NCBI RefSeq assembly: GCF_015594725.1
Contig: NZ_JADNRC010000004.1
Coordinates: 230,538-294,537, forward strand
DNA: 64,000 nt
Origin: Flavobacterium sp. ALJ2
Lineage (GTDB): Bacteria; Bacteroidota; Bacteroidia; Flavobacteriales; Flavobacteriaceae
Direction of reading: 5' to 3'
Every line of letters starts with the position of its first letter. Position 1 is the stretch's first letter. The translations under genes and the position numbers were made by a program. Positions 42,390 through 51,957 of this stretch are shown piece by piece. The notes under the pieces are model-generated. The model was not told where the DNA came from, did no database searches, and was given only the letters and a program-made list of their open reading frames with translations.

Positions 42390-43664
42390 ATGACTTTCGA
42401 AAACACCCGTGAATTTGCACAAAAACTTGATTCACAAGACATATTGCGTAAATACCAAGACGAATTTATTTTTCCTGAAGTGAATAATAAAAAGGTTATT
42501 TATTTTACTGGAAATTCTTTAGGATTACAACCTAAACGCACAAAATCATACGTTGATGAGGTAATGACAGATTGGGCTAATCTAGCAGTTGAAGGGCATT
42601 TTTACGCCAAAAAACCGTGGTGGGATTACCATGAACGTTTCGCTAATCCGCTTAGTAAAATTGTAGGCGCTTTGCCAAGCGAAGTTACTGTGATGAATAC
42701 ATTAACAGTTAATCTTCACTTATTGATGGTTTCTTTTTATAAACCAACTGCAACCAGATATAAGATTATTTGCGAAGAAAAAGCATTTCCGTCAGATCAA
42801 TATATGTTTCAGAGTCAGGTACATTTTCATGGTTATAAAACAGAAGATGCAATTGTTGAAATTAAGCGCCGTGATGGAGAACACAATATCCGATTAGAAG
42901 ATGTTTTAGCGAAAATTGAAGAAGTAGGAGACCAATTGGCTTTGGTATTAATAGGAGGAGTAAATTATTACACAGGACAAGTTTTTGATATCAAAACCAT
43001 TACTGCAGCTGGACAAAAAGCAGGAGCTAAAGTAGGTTGGGATCTAGCACATGCAGCAGGAAATATAAAATTAGAATTGCACGATTGGAATGTAGATTTT
43101 GCAGCTTGGTGTAGTTATAAGTACATGAATTCAGGACCAGGAAATGCATCTGGTTGTTTTGTACACGAAAAGCATCATAATAATCCAGATTTACCTCGTT
43201 TTGCAGGTTGGTGGGGGCATAATAAAGAACGCCGTTTTAAAATGGAACCTAATTTTGATCCAGTACATGGAGCAGATGGTTGGCAAATAAGTAATTTACC
43301 GATACTTTCTTTAGCGCCTTATTTAGCATCAGTAGAAATGTTTGAAGAAGTAGGAATGGATGCTTTGATTACCAAAAGAGATAAAATAACAGCTTATCTA
43401 GAGTTTATTTTGCATGAAATAGATAAAGAGGTAAAAGGGAATTTTGAGGTTATTACTCCAGCTGACCCTAAAGAAAGAGCATCACAATTATCTGTGTTGT
43501 TGCATGGAGAAGGACGTAGTTTATTTGATTATTTGATGAAAAATGGTGTTATTACCGATTGGCGCGAACCTAACGTTATTCGTTTGGCTCCAGTTCCTTT
43601 GTATTGCTCTTTTGAAGATATGTATGAATTTGGACAAGTTTTAAAAAGAGGAATTTTAGAATAA
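42390..43664 (+). CDS. kynU: Kynureninase
   Basis: 424 aa PLP enzyme from ATG 42390 (MTFENTREFAQKLD); an upstream in-frame GTG at 42327 is unlikely. It cleaves kynurenine or 3-hydroxykynurenine to anthranilate or 3-hydroxyanthranilate. It has YFTGNSLGLQPKRT, GWDLAHAAGNIKL, and the PLP lysine in WCSYKYMNSGPGNASG. With kmo at 50544 it makes the middle of the tryptophan-to-quinolinate (NAD) route. The remaining genes are not in this window. Confidence 0.93.
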   Translation: MTFENTREFAQKLDSQDILRKYQDEFIFPEVNNKKVIYFTGNSLGLQPKRTKSYVDEVMTDWANLAVEGHFYAKKPWWDYHERFANPLSKIVGALPSEVTVMNTLTVNLHLLMVSFYKPTATRYKIICEEKAFPSDQYMFQSQVHFHGYKTEDAIVEIKRRDGEHNIRLEDVLAKIEEVGDQLALVLIGGVNYYTGQVFDIKTITAAGQKAGAKVGWDLAHAAGNIKLELHDWNVDFAAWCSYKYMNSGPGNASGCFVHEKHHNNPDLPRFAGWWGHNKERRFKMEPNFDPVHGADGWQISNLPILSLAPYLASVEMFEEVGMDALITKRDKITAYLEFILHEIDKEVKGNFEVITPADPKERASQLSVLLHGEGRSLFDYLMKNGVITDWREPNVIRLAPVPLYCSFEDMYEFGQVLKRGILE

Positions 43665-43686
43665 TCTAAATTTAAATAAAATATTT

Positions 43687-43729
43687 AAAGTCAGCTAATT
43701 CAGATCGTTCTGAGTTAGCTGACTTTTTT
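43687..43729 (+). terminator. Terminator after kynU
   Basis: AAAGTCAGCTAA/TTAGCTGACTTT with an inner TCAG/CTGA pair, then a T run; 23 nt past the stop. Confidence 0.85.
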
Positions 43730-43829
43730 GCATAGTTTAATTTTATAACGATCTCTTGAAATTATGTAATTGCATACAAAAAGTTTAAACTTTACTTTGC
43801 TATGTTATAAAAACCTAAAATTTAGAATC

Positions 43830-44258
43830 ATGAAAACATTATATTTAATAGTATTCTCTTTTGCGATTATCTCGTGTCAGAATCAAGGGAAGATGGATAT
43901 TCAAAAAGCCAAACAAGCGAGTATTGACTCTATGAAAGTTGAAATTAATAAGCAAAAAGTTATTGATTCAATGAAAACAGAGATGGCAAAAGTTCAAGAA
44001 GAAAAAGAGAAAGCAGAGGCAGTACCTCAAAAGGTAGTTGTTGTAAATCAGCAAGCACCAGCTGCTGCGGCTACACCAAAGAAAAAAGGATGGAGTTCGA
44101 CTGCAAAAGGAGCTGTAATTGGTGCTGGAGTAGGAGCAGTTACTGGAGCAATTATCAGTAAGAAAAAAGGCGAAGGTGCAATAATAGGAGGATTAGCAGG
44201 TGCTGGTGTAGGTGCAGGAACTGGAGCAATTATAGACGGAAAGAAGAAAAAAGAATAG
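43830..44258 (+). CDS. Glycine-zipper lipoprotein
   Basis: 142 aa from ATG 43830. A lipoprotein signal ends ISC with Cys16. Residues about 20-75 are charged helix (KAKQASIDSMKVEINKQKV...). The end is a glycine-zipper stretch (GAVIGAGVGAVTGAIISKKK, then a second similar unit), which typically inserts into or spans the membrane as in YMGG-like and Rick-17kDa-type proteins. An envelope structural role is likely, though unproven. The terminator is at 44303-44339. Confidence 0.78.
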   Translation: MKTLYLIVFSFAIISCQNQGKMDIQKAKQASIDSMKVEINKQKVIDSMKTEMAKVQEEKEKAEAVPQKVVVVNQQAPAAAATPKKKGWSSTAKGAVIGAGVGAVTGAIISKKKGEGAIIGGLAGAGVGAGTGAIIDGKKKKE

Positions 44259-44302
44259 AGAGACCACTATTCTTAGAATAAGTGTTAGTTATATTCAAAT
44301 AG

Positions 44303-44339
44303 AAAAACCACCTCAAATTAATTTTAGAGGTGGTTTTTT
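44303..44339 (+). terminator. Terminator after the glycine-zipper gene
   Basis: AAAAACCACCTC/GAGGTGGTTTTT stem of 12 bp with an AT loop and T run. Confidence 0.88.
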
Positions 44340-44366
44340 GTATCAGAAGAAATAGTGTTAATCGCT

Positions 44367-46166
44367 TTATGCCGGAATAGTTATAGCAATAAGCTTTGTT
44401 CTATAATCATTAAATTGTTCTTTAATTTTTGCTTTCTCATTCTTAAAGTAAGAAGAAGAAGCAAGCAGATTTTCATAATAAGAAATGCCACTTAAGAGAT
44501 TGTCTTTAAAAGCTTGAATTTTTTTAGTTTGCGCAGCTGTTATTTCTGCTGAAATATTTTCAATATCTTTCTTAAAATAATCAAGATACATCTTCAATTC
44601 CTTCACGAATAAATTTGGACGATTTTCAACGCGTATAACCGACTTATTTCCGTAAATATGCTGTACCATATCATTCAAAGATACTTCTTGGTCAAAATAG
44701 GCCATATTTGGACCAGGGCATATAACAACACCTTGAGCTTGTCCTTTTATTTTAATATCGTTCTCTATATAAGAAGCATTTGCTAAACCTACACATAAGC
44801 ATGATTTCTCAGTAATAGCAGTTTTAGATTTTTCAAAAGATTCAGGAGAAATAGTATCTTTTATAGTTTCTAATTCGGCCAATTTTAAATCCTGATATTT
44901 TTTTGAAGCCGAACAAGTTCCTTTAGGGTCATATTCTTTGCTCAATGCTAAGAATTTTTTCGGACATGAACTTCCTGCTTTATTATCGTGAATGCGTTTT
45001 TGTTTAAGAATTTCGTTAGAAGTTCCTCTTAGTGTATTAAATGGTACACCTAACGGAGAGATATGACTTAAATATAAATCGGCTTCTTTTGCTTTCATTA
45101 ATAAATTTCGGGTAGGCTGATCGACAGATGTTGCTTCTGGAACTAGTAAAAAAGGAGTTCCCCAGCCTACAGAATCTACGCTGTAATTATCTAACAAAAA
45201 TTCGTGTTCTTCAGCAGTTCCTACACCTCCTTGTACCGTAATTTTTAGCGGTAAAGGTTTTTCGGGAACTAGAAATTGTTTTTGCACTAAAGCCTTCACC
45301 ATTAAATCATGAGCAGATTGGATTAATTGGTCCTTTTTCTGTTTAAATTCTTCCAGGATAGGACCTAGTAATAATCCTTCGGTAGCAAATGCATGCCCGC
45401 CACAATTTAATCCAGATTCAATGCGATACTCAGAAACCCATAGTCCTTTTTTTGCCAAAAAGTTACCTTGAATCATAGCTGATCTAAAGTCACTTACTTT
45501 TAGTATAATTTTCTTTTTAAGCTCATTATTACTATTTGGAAAAAAATCTGGAAAATTCTCGAAGTAACTATATAATCTAGGATTCATACCAGCAGAAAGA
45601 ACTAATGAAGATTCCAGATTGCTGTTGGCAAAACCACGAAGAGCTGCATGAGCATCATTAAATTCAATAGGTAATTGTTTATCCTTGATAAAATTATCTT
45701 TATCCAGTTTTGTCATTATGTTTACATCGATAGCACCTGCAGAAAGATGTGATTCGATATAATTTCGGATGTTTTCTTTAAAAGAAATGCCATCTTCCAT
45801 TAAGTTTAAAAAACCTTTTTTTATCTCCGAACTATTAGGTAACATCGAGATGTAGTTTTCTAGAGCTTGTTTGCTCTCAGATAATTCAGTTTTAAAACTT
45901 TCAAATTTTTGTTTTACGATTTTATCTACTAAGTTTAAGTAGGTTGTAATACGTTTGGCTCTGTAATCATGAATTTTTTGACTTATTTCCTGATAAGAAG
46001 AATTGAACTTCTCAGAATAAAAAGCGGTCATCTTTTCAATTAACTCATCATCAGCAATCGAAATCACCGATGAAATACCATATTTAGCCACTCGAATCGG
46101 ACTATCAATAGTATAAGCGAGTCCCATTACAGGAATATGAAAAGAGTGTATAGGGGTTTTTGTCAT
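44367..46166 (-). CDS. Large protein with nitronate-monooxygenase-like barrel, unknown role
   Basis: 599 aa cytosolic protein. The start HIPVMGLAYTIDSPIRVAKYG and the segment KITVQGGVGTAEEHEFLL, followed by SVDSVGWGTPFLL and GLNCGGHAFATEG, look like the FMN-binding TIM barrel of nitronate monooxygenase/FabK-type enzymes. That barrel seems interrupted or extended by helical coiled regions (residues about 50-190 and 515-590). A Cys-rich region (SSCPKK, GTCSASKK, CLCVG, near 410-470) could bind a cluster. I infer a flavin enzyme but cannot name it. It is a single gene with no obvious partner. Confidence 0.55.
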   Translation of the reverse strand: MTKTPIHSFHIPVMGLAYTIDSPIRVAKYGISSVISIADDELIEKMTAFYSEKFNSSYQEISQKIHDYRAKRITTYLNLVDKIVKQKFESFKTELSESKQALENYISMLPNSSEIKKGFLNLMEDGISFKENIRNYIESHLSAGAIDVNIMTKLDKDNFIKDKQLPIEFNDAHAALRGFANSNLESSLVLSAGMNPRLYSYFENFPDFFPNSNNELKKKIILKVSDFRSAMIQGNFLAKKGLWVSEYRIESGLNCGGHAFATEGLLLGPILEEFKQKKDQLIQSAHDLMVKALVQKQFLVPEKPLPLKITVQGGVGTAEEHEFLLDNYSVDSVGWGTPFLLVPEATSVDQPTRNLLMKAKEADLYLSHISPLGVPFNTLRGTSNEILKQKRIHDNKAGSSCPKKFLALSKEYDPKGTCSASKKYQDLKLAELETIKDTISPESFEKSKTAITEKSCLCVGLANASYIENDIKIKGQAQGVVICPGPNMAYFDQEVSLNDMVQHIYGNKSVIRVENRPNLFVKELKMYLDYFKKDIENISAEITAAQTKKIQAFKDNLLSGISYYENLLASSSYFKNEKAKIKEQFNDYRTKLIAITIPA

Positions 46167-46273
46167 TTGCTATTATTATAAAATTTAATAAGTAACAAAT
46201 GTTGTGAAATAAATTTATTTAAAAACTGATATATGTCATGTTTATAGCAGATTAAGTTTGTTTTTTTAGGTAA

Positions 46274-47836
46274 TTAAATCAAAATCTTTTTGAAAGATTC
46301 TGCGATGCATCTCCATAAAAAATTATAAAAAGACTTTTCTTGAATTCGATCTAATTCTATTTTGGTCTTTTTAGCTTCATTATCAGAGTCTTTTTTAAGG
46401 ATTAAATTAGCTAGAGAACTTTTTAATTTTGCTTCTTTTTCAGGATTTTTCTTTTTGTATAAAGTAACTTTTAAGTCTTTGTATTTTAAGCTCGCATTTC
46501 CGGTGGCTTTTTTGTCATTTCCAGTAATGTCAAAATGGTAATCATCAAAAGTGCCTTTGAATGAAGTATTAGTATATGGTTTTGTAAAAGCATACATTGC
46601 CTGAACGTCAAATTTTGCAATATTACCTTTTATACGAAAACCATCCTTTTTATCTAATACGTTTAATGACCAATGTATTTTTAAAGGAGAGTTTTTCATA
46701 AAAAGACAATTGACGTTAATATTTAAGTCAGCTACTTTTTTTAAACCAAAACCACTCTGAATGTTTGTTGCGATTAAATTAAAACGACTGAAAGTTAATA
46801 TGGCTGGGCCTTTCTGAAAATTGATTTCTTCTTCATATACTAATTTTGAATTTCGGATAGAAAGGGTGTCAATTTTTAGTGGAAACGGAATTTTTCGGAG
46901 TAAAGCATTATATAGTGGTTTTTTGCTTAAATCATCTTCGGGTAGTTTATTCCGATAGATATTTGCATCTAAATCATCAAAAACAATAGAGTTTGCATTA
47001 AAGAAAAACAAATCATTTTTAAATCCCCAGTCCATAGAATTTATACTCAAATCAGTAGCTTTTATTGTAAAAAAGTCTTTTTCCTTTGTTATTTTCTGTA
47101 CAAATTGATGGCGAGAAAATAAAGGAATATAACTGAATTTTTTTACTTTTAAAGAATGATTATTAGTTGTTATTTGCGAAGCGTTAATGGTATAAAACGG
47201 GTTGGGTTTGTAATATATGCTATCACAATTTAGAGCGTATTTTTGATATGAAAAAGGAATTTTCTGTTTAAGAGTTTCATCATTGATAATAATTCCTTCT
47301 AATACAATGGCGATATTTCGCGTGTATAAAATGGGTTTATTTGTTTTGGTAGACATAATATCTAAACTCGTTTTATTGAGATAAATATTAGAAACAATAA
47401 TAATTTTTTGAAAAGGTTCGATTACTTGTGTACGGATGCTATTGCTATTGTCGATTACTTTCTCATCGTTTTTGTATAAGATTACTCGAGCATGATCAAT
47501 CGTGATGCTTTTGGCACGTAAAACATCATTAAATAAAAGATTCCAAATACTAAAATCATTTATGGCAACTGTTCCGATTTTAGAATAAATTCCAATTTTG
47601 GTTGCACTATCTTTAGGAGCATTTTTAGGATTGATAACAATGTTAGAAGCGTAGATGTCAGCTGACCAAAGATCTATTTTAATATCTGCATAAGTAATTT
47701 GATAAGGTGTTTTATTATTGTCTTGAATGATTTTAGGAAGTTGTTTTTTTACCCAAAAATTTAATCCTGAATTTATTAAAAACAAGAGAGCTAGAAGCGA
47801 AAGGATTCCTGTAATTATTTTTTTATTTAAAGACAT
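46274..47836 (-). CDS. AsmA/DUF748-like periplasmic protein
   Basis: 520 aa. One N-terminal helix (about residues 7-27) followed by a periplasmic beta-rich region with repeated elements such as VINPKNAPKDS, LRAKSITIDHARVILY, LKIDTLSIRNSKLVYEE. The pattern matches AsmA/DUF748 proteins, now thought to bridge lipids between membranes. The C-terminal helix (ESFKKILI) is amphipathic. Lies divergently to the penicillin-acylase gene. Confidence 0.7.
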   Translation of the reverse strand: MSLNKKIITGILSLLALLFLINSGLNFWVKKQLPKIIQDNNKTPYQITYADIKIDLWSADIYASNIVINPKNAPKDSATKIGIYSKIGTVAINDFSIWNLLFNDVLRAKSITIDHARVILYKNDEKVIDNSNSIRTQVIEPFQKIIIVSNIYLNKTSLDIMSTKTNKPILYTRNIAIVLEGIIINDETLKQKIPFSYQKYALNCDSIYYKPNPFYTINASQITTNNHSLKVKKFSYIPLFSRHQFVQKITKEKDFFTIKATDLSINSMDWGFKNDLFFFNANSIVFDDLDANIYRNKLPEDDLSKKPLYNALLRKIPFPLKIDTLSIRNSKLVYEEEINFQKGPAILTFSRFNLIATNIQSGFGLKKVADLNINVNCLFMKNSPLKIHWSLNVLDKKDGFRIKGNIAKFDVQAMYAFTKPYTNTSFKGTFDDYHFDITGNDKKATGNASLKYKDLKVTLYKKKNPEKEAKLKSSLANLILKKDSDNEAKKTKIELDRIQEKSFYNFLWRCIAESFKKILI

Positions 47837-47958
47837 TTAGTGTGTATTTTATTTTAAATATATAAATTTAAAGACTTAAAAAGAATACCTTTTAGATACA
47901 ATTGTGATTTTAACACGACTACATTTCATTAAAATATTTATTTATACAATTTAGAAAC

Positions 47959-50346
47959 ATGAAAAAAATCAAAAAAATACTGTTTGTTTTGTTCTTATTA
48001 CTGGTTGTTTTAGGAATTGGTTTATGTACTTATATTTTTCATTTAAAACCAAAATATGAAGGAGAAGTAAAACTGAAAAATATTCAAAAAGAGACAACGG
48101 TATATTTTGATGATTTTGGAGTGCCACATGTTTATGCAAACACTCAAAAAGATGCTATGACCGTTTTAGGTTATGTACATGCTCAGGATCGTTTGTGGCA
48201 AATGGAGCTAATGCGTCGTATTGCATCAGGACGATTATCAGAAATCTTTGGATCAGTAATGCTGAAAAACGATAAGTTTTTTTCGGGTTTAGGAATTGAA
48301 GAAGCTTCGGCTAAAGCAATAGCTCAATTAGATAAAAATAGTCCAAGTTACCAACTAACAATGGCTTATCTAGATGGGATTAACCAATATATGGATGAAG
48401 GAGTAACCCCAATAGAGTTTCAATTGGTTGGAGTGAAAAAACAAAAATTTACTATAAAAGATGTGTATAATATTTTTGGATATATGTCATTTAGTTTTGC
48501 AATAGCTCAAAAGACTGATCCTTTAATGACTGATATTCGTAATAAATATGGGAATGAATATTTAAAAGATTTAGGTTTAAATGGCGAATTTAATACCACA
48601 CAAATAAGAAGTTCAAAAGAGAATCCTGAAGAATTTGCTGCTATTTCAAAATCGGTTACTCAGCTTCTTGAAAAATCACCAATTCCTCCTTTTGTAGGAA
48701 GTAATAGTTGGGTAATAGCTCCTCAGAAAACAAAAAAGGGTAAAGTTATTTTTGCCAATGATCCGCATATTGGATTTTCACAACCAGGAACATGGTACGA
48801 GGCCCATATAGTAACTCCGGATTTTGAATTGTATGGATGTTATTTGGCAGGAACACCATATCCTTTATTAGGACATAATAGAGATTATGCCTACGGATTG
48901 ACAATGTTTGAAAACGATGATATTGATTTTTATCAAGAAGAAAATAAACAAGGGGACACTAATCAGTATAAGACACCAAATGGGTATGAAAAATACGAGA
49001 CTAGAAAGAAAATTATAAAAGTTAAAGATTCATCAGATGTTGTTGTAAATATCAAAATAAGCCGACATGGTCCAGTTATGAATGGCTTATTAGAAGATTT
49101 AAAGAGCAGTAATAAACCAATAACAATGTCTTGGGTTTATACGCAGCAACCTATAAAAACTCTAGAAGCGGTTTATGGTATTTCGCATGCTAAAAATAAA
49201 AATGATTTTAAGAAAGCAGTCGGACTTATTGCGGCTCCAGGATTAAATTTAATGTATGGCGATGCAAAGGGTAATATAGGATGGTGGGCAACAGGAACTT
49301 TATACAAACACAATAAAGGAGTAAACCCTAATTTTATCCTAGATGGTGCAAGTGGTAAAGATGATATTACTGAATATTTGGATTTCTCCAAAAACCCATC
49401 AGCTGAGAATCCAAAATGGGGATATGTGTATTCGGCAAATAACCAGCCAGAAGCTATTGATGGATTTCTATATCCAGGATATTATTTGCCAGAAGATCGT
49501 GCTAAAAGAATTATGCAATTACTCGATTCAAAATCGGATTGGGATAAAGAAGCGGTTAGTAAAATGATTTTTGACAATACTACAATAGTTGCTCCAACAG
49601 TAGTTGAGAATTTAATTTTGAATGTAAAAAATGGATCGCTTACAGCAAATGAAAAAAAGGCATTATCAATTCTTAAAGATTGGAAAGGAACGAATAATGT
49701 GCAAGATGTAGCGCCTACGATTTATAATAAATGGGTGTATGTATATTTAAAAAACACTTTTGAAGATGAATTGGGAGAAGAGAATTTTAAAAATTTATTG
49801 GAGACTCATCTTGTAAAACAAATTATAGCAAAACAAATACAAAATGAAAATTCAGTTTGGTGGGATAATATATTGACTAAAAATGTAAAAGAAACGAAGA
49901 AAGACATTTTGATAAAATCATTTCATGAAGCAATAACGGGACTTGAAAAACAATTGGGAACGAATGTTCAAGATTGGAAATGGGAAAAGGTACATACAGT
50001 AGAGTATCATCATCCATTAGGGCAAGTAGCAGCTTTACGAGGTATATTTAATGCAGGGCCTTTTGCAGTTTCGGGATCGTCGGAAGTGATTAATAATCAG
50101 TTTTTTGATTTTACAGACAAAGGGATTTATGATGTAAAGGGCGGTCCATCGACAAGAAGAATTATTGATTTTTCAGATATAGAAAATAGTTGGAGTATTT
50201 TGCCTACTGGGCAATCAGGAAATCCATTTAGTAAACATTATACCGATCAGGCAGAACTCTATAATGCAGGAAAGTTCCGAAAAATGAAATTAAATAAAAA
50301 AGAGATTATAAAAACATCTACAAAGTTGATTTTTAAACCTAAATAG
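47959..50346 (+). CDS. Penicillin-acylase (Ntn hydrolase) family enzyme
   Basis: 795 aa. A single N-terminal hydrophobic helix anchors or exports it. The small subunit ends before PFVGSNSW; Ser248 (in GSNSWVI) would be freed by autocleavage as the N-terminal nucleophile. Downstream are NDPHIGFSQPGTWYEAH and YGLTMFENDDIDFY, as in acylases, with late residues around WSILPTGQSGNP. It could cleave amides such as acyl-homoserine lactones or beta-lactam side chains; substrate unknown. Confidence 0.88.
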   Translation: MKKIKKILFVLFLLLVVLGIGLCTYIFHLKPKYEGEVKLKNIQKETTVYFDDFGVPHVYANTQKDAMTVLGYVHAQDRLWQMELMRRIASGRLSEIFGSVMLKNDKFFSGLGIEEASAKAIAQLDKNSPSYQLTMAYLDGINQYMDEGVTPIEFQLVGVKKQKFTIKDVYNIFGYMSFSFAIAQKTDPLMTDIRNKYGNEYLKDLGLNGEFNTTQIRSSKENPEEFAAISKSVTQLLEKSPIPPFVGSNSWVIAPQKTKKGKVIFANDPHIGFSQPGTWYEAHIVTPDFELYGCYLAGTPYPLLGHNRDYAYGLTMFENDDIDFYQEENKQGDTNQYKTPNGYEKYETRKKIIKVKDSSDVVVNIKISRHGPVMNGLLEDLKSSNKPITMSWVYTQQPIKTLEAVYGISHAKNKNDFKKAVGLIAAPGLNLMYGDAKGNIGWWATGTLYKHNKGVNPNFILDGASGKDDITEYLDFSKNPSAENPKWGYVYSANNQPEAIDGFLYPGYYLPEDRAKRIMQLLDSKSDWDKEAVSKMIFDNTTIVAPTVVENLILNVKNGSLTANEKKALSILKDWKGTNNVQDVAPTIYNKWVYVYLKNTFEDELGEENFKNLLETHLVKQIIAKQIQNENSVWWDNILTKNVKETKKDILIKSFHEAITGLEKQLGTNVQDWKWEKVHTVEYHHPLGQVAALRGIFNAGPFAVSGSSEVINNQFFDFTDKGIYDVKGGPSTRRIIDFSDIENSWSILPTGQSGNPFSKHYTDQAELYNAGKFRKMKLNKKEIIKTSTKLIFKPK

Positions 50347-50543
50347 AAAAGCTGAAAGGGTTTGAGATTCGATTTCATTATGTAATTGATTGCGTGAGGG
50401 ATTGAACTAGAAAACCTATTCAGAGAAATGAAAGCCTTGCCTGATCTTTTGGGAGGAGCACGACCAAATTTTTCTTTGATTTATAGTCTATTCTATACAT
50501 TATATAGTTATTTTTACGATTCGTATAATTACATTTTTTTTTA

Positions 50544-51881
50544 ATGCAAACTCCACTTAAAATTGCTGTTGTAGGTTCTGGATTAGTTGGCTCATTGTTG
50601 GCAATTTATCTTAAAAAGGAAGGGCATGAAGTTCATGTTTATGATCGAAGTCCAGATATTCGTAAAATTAATTTTTCGGGACGATCGATAAATTTAGCCA
50701 TGTCTAATCGAGGTTGGAAAGCATTAGATGGTGTTGGTGTTGGAGATGCAGTACGTGAAATTGCAATTCCGATGGATAAACGAGCCATACATTTAGTAGA
50801 TAAACTTAATTTTCAGAATTACGGACAGGAAGGTGAAAGTATTTATTCAATTTCAAGAGGAATGCTAAATCGTAAAATGATTGATTTAGCAGAAAATGCT
50901 GGAGCCGAGTTTTTCTTTGAACAAAAAATATGGGATGTCACGTTAAGTGAAGCTACACTACATATTGGAGAAACAGAAAGAGGGGAGTGGGAAGAAAAAA
51001 AATACGATATGGTTTTTGGAGCCGATGGAGCTTTTTCTAGAATTCGCCATCGTATGCAACGTCAAAGTATGTTTAATTATTCGCAAGAATTTTTGAATAT
51101 AGGATATAAAGAATTAAATATTCCTGCAAATCCCGATGCAACACATAAATTAGATAAAAATTCTTTTCATATTTGGCCACGAGGGGAATATATGCTTATT
51201 GCATTGCCTAATTTAGATGGTAGCTTTACATGTACTTTATTTATGCCTTTTGAAGGAGTAAATTCTTTTGCCTCGTTAACAGATAGAAAACAGGTGGAAG
51301 GCTTTTTTGAGGAAAATTTCCCAGACTCTATTGAGGTTATACCAAAATTAGCCGAAGATTTCTTTAATAACCCTACAAGTACATTGGTGACAATGAAATG
51401 TTTTCCTTGGACATATAGTGATAAAATAGCTTTAATAGGAGATGCTTGTCATGCTATTGTTCCGTTTTATGGACAAGGAATGAATGCAGGTTTTGAAGAT
51501 ATAACGGTTTTATATGAGATGATGCTTAAATACGGAGATGATTGGAAGACTGTTTTCTCTGAATATGAAATTTCACGTAAACCCAATGCAGATGCAATAG
51601 CTGAACTATCGTATCGCAATTTTATGGAAATGAGTACCAAAACAGCCGATGAAAAATTCTTATTACAAAAAAAGATAGAAAAAGCTTTTTCAGATAAGTA
51701 TCCAGATAAATGGATTCCGCTTTATAGCCGTGTTACTTTTAGTGATCGTCCTTATGCTGAAGCATTAGCCATTGGTGATTTTCAAAATACAATTATGGAA
51801 GAGATTTTAAGAATAGAAAATATAGAGGCAATTTGGGATAGTCCTGTTGTTGAAAATAAAATTCTAGAATTATTAAAATAA
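50544..51881 (+). CDS. kmo: Kynurenine 3-monooxygenase
   Basis: 445 aa FAD-dependent hydroxylase turning kynurenine into 3-hydroxykynurenine with NADPH and O2. It has the FAD GxGxxG motif (GSGLVGSLLAIYL, residues 11-23), the DG motif FGADGAFSRIRHRM, and GDACHAIVPFYGQGMNAGFED. The C-terminal helix region is less hydrophobic than in mitochondrial forms. It fits with kynU to form a route from tryptophan to quinolinate. Terminated by the hairpin at 51909-51950, shared with the convergent gene. Confidence 0.93.
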   Translation: MQTPLKIAVVGSGLVGSLLAIYLKKEGHEVHVYDRSPDIRKINFSGRSINLAMSNRGWKALDGVGVGDAVREIAIPMDKRAIHLVDKLNFQNYGQEGESIYSISRGMLNRKMIDLAENAGAEFFFEQKIWDVTLSEATLHIGETERGEWEEKKYDMVFGADGAFSRIRHRMQRQSMFNYSQEFLNIGYKELNIPANPDATHKLDKNSFHIWPRGEYMLIALPNLDGSFTCTLFMPFEGVNSFASLTDRKQVEGFFEENFPDSIEVIPKLAEDFFNNPTSTLVTMKCFPWTYSDKIALIGDACHAIVPFYGQGMNAGFEDITVLYEMMLKYGDDWKTVFSEYEISRKPNADAIAELSYRNFMEMSTKTADEKFLLQKKIEKAFSDKYPDKWIPLYSRVTFSDRPYAEALAIGDFQNTIMEEILRIENIEAIWDSPVVENKILELLK

Positions 51882-51908
51882 GAACATTTACATAGATATC
51901 CATAAAAT

Positions 51909-51950
51909 AAGAAACCCTTTTGATGTTATATTAAAAGGGTTTCTTGTTTT
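51909..51950. terminator. Bidirectional terminator
   Basis: AAGAAACCCTTTT/AAAAGGGTTTCTT stem of 13 bp with an 11-nt loop and T run on both sides. Confidence 0.85.
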
Positions 51951-51957
51951 TTAGAAT

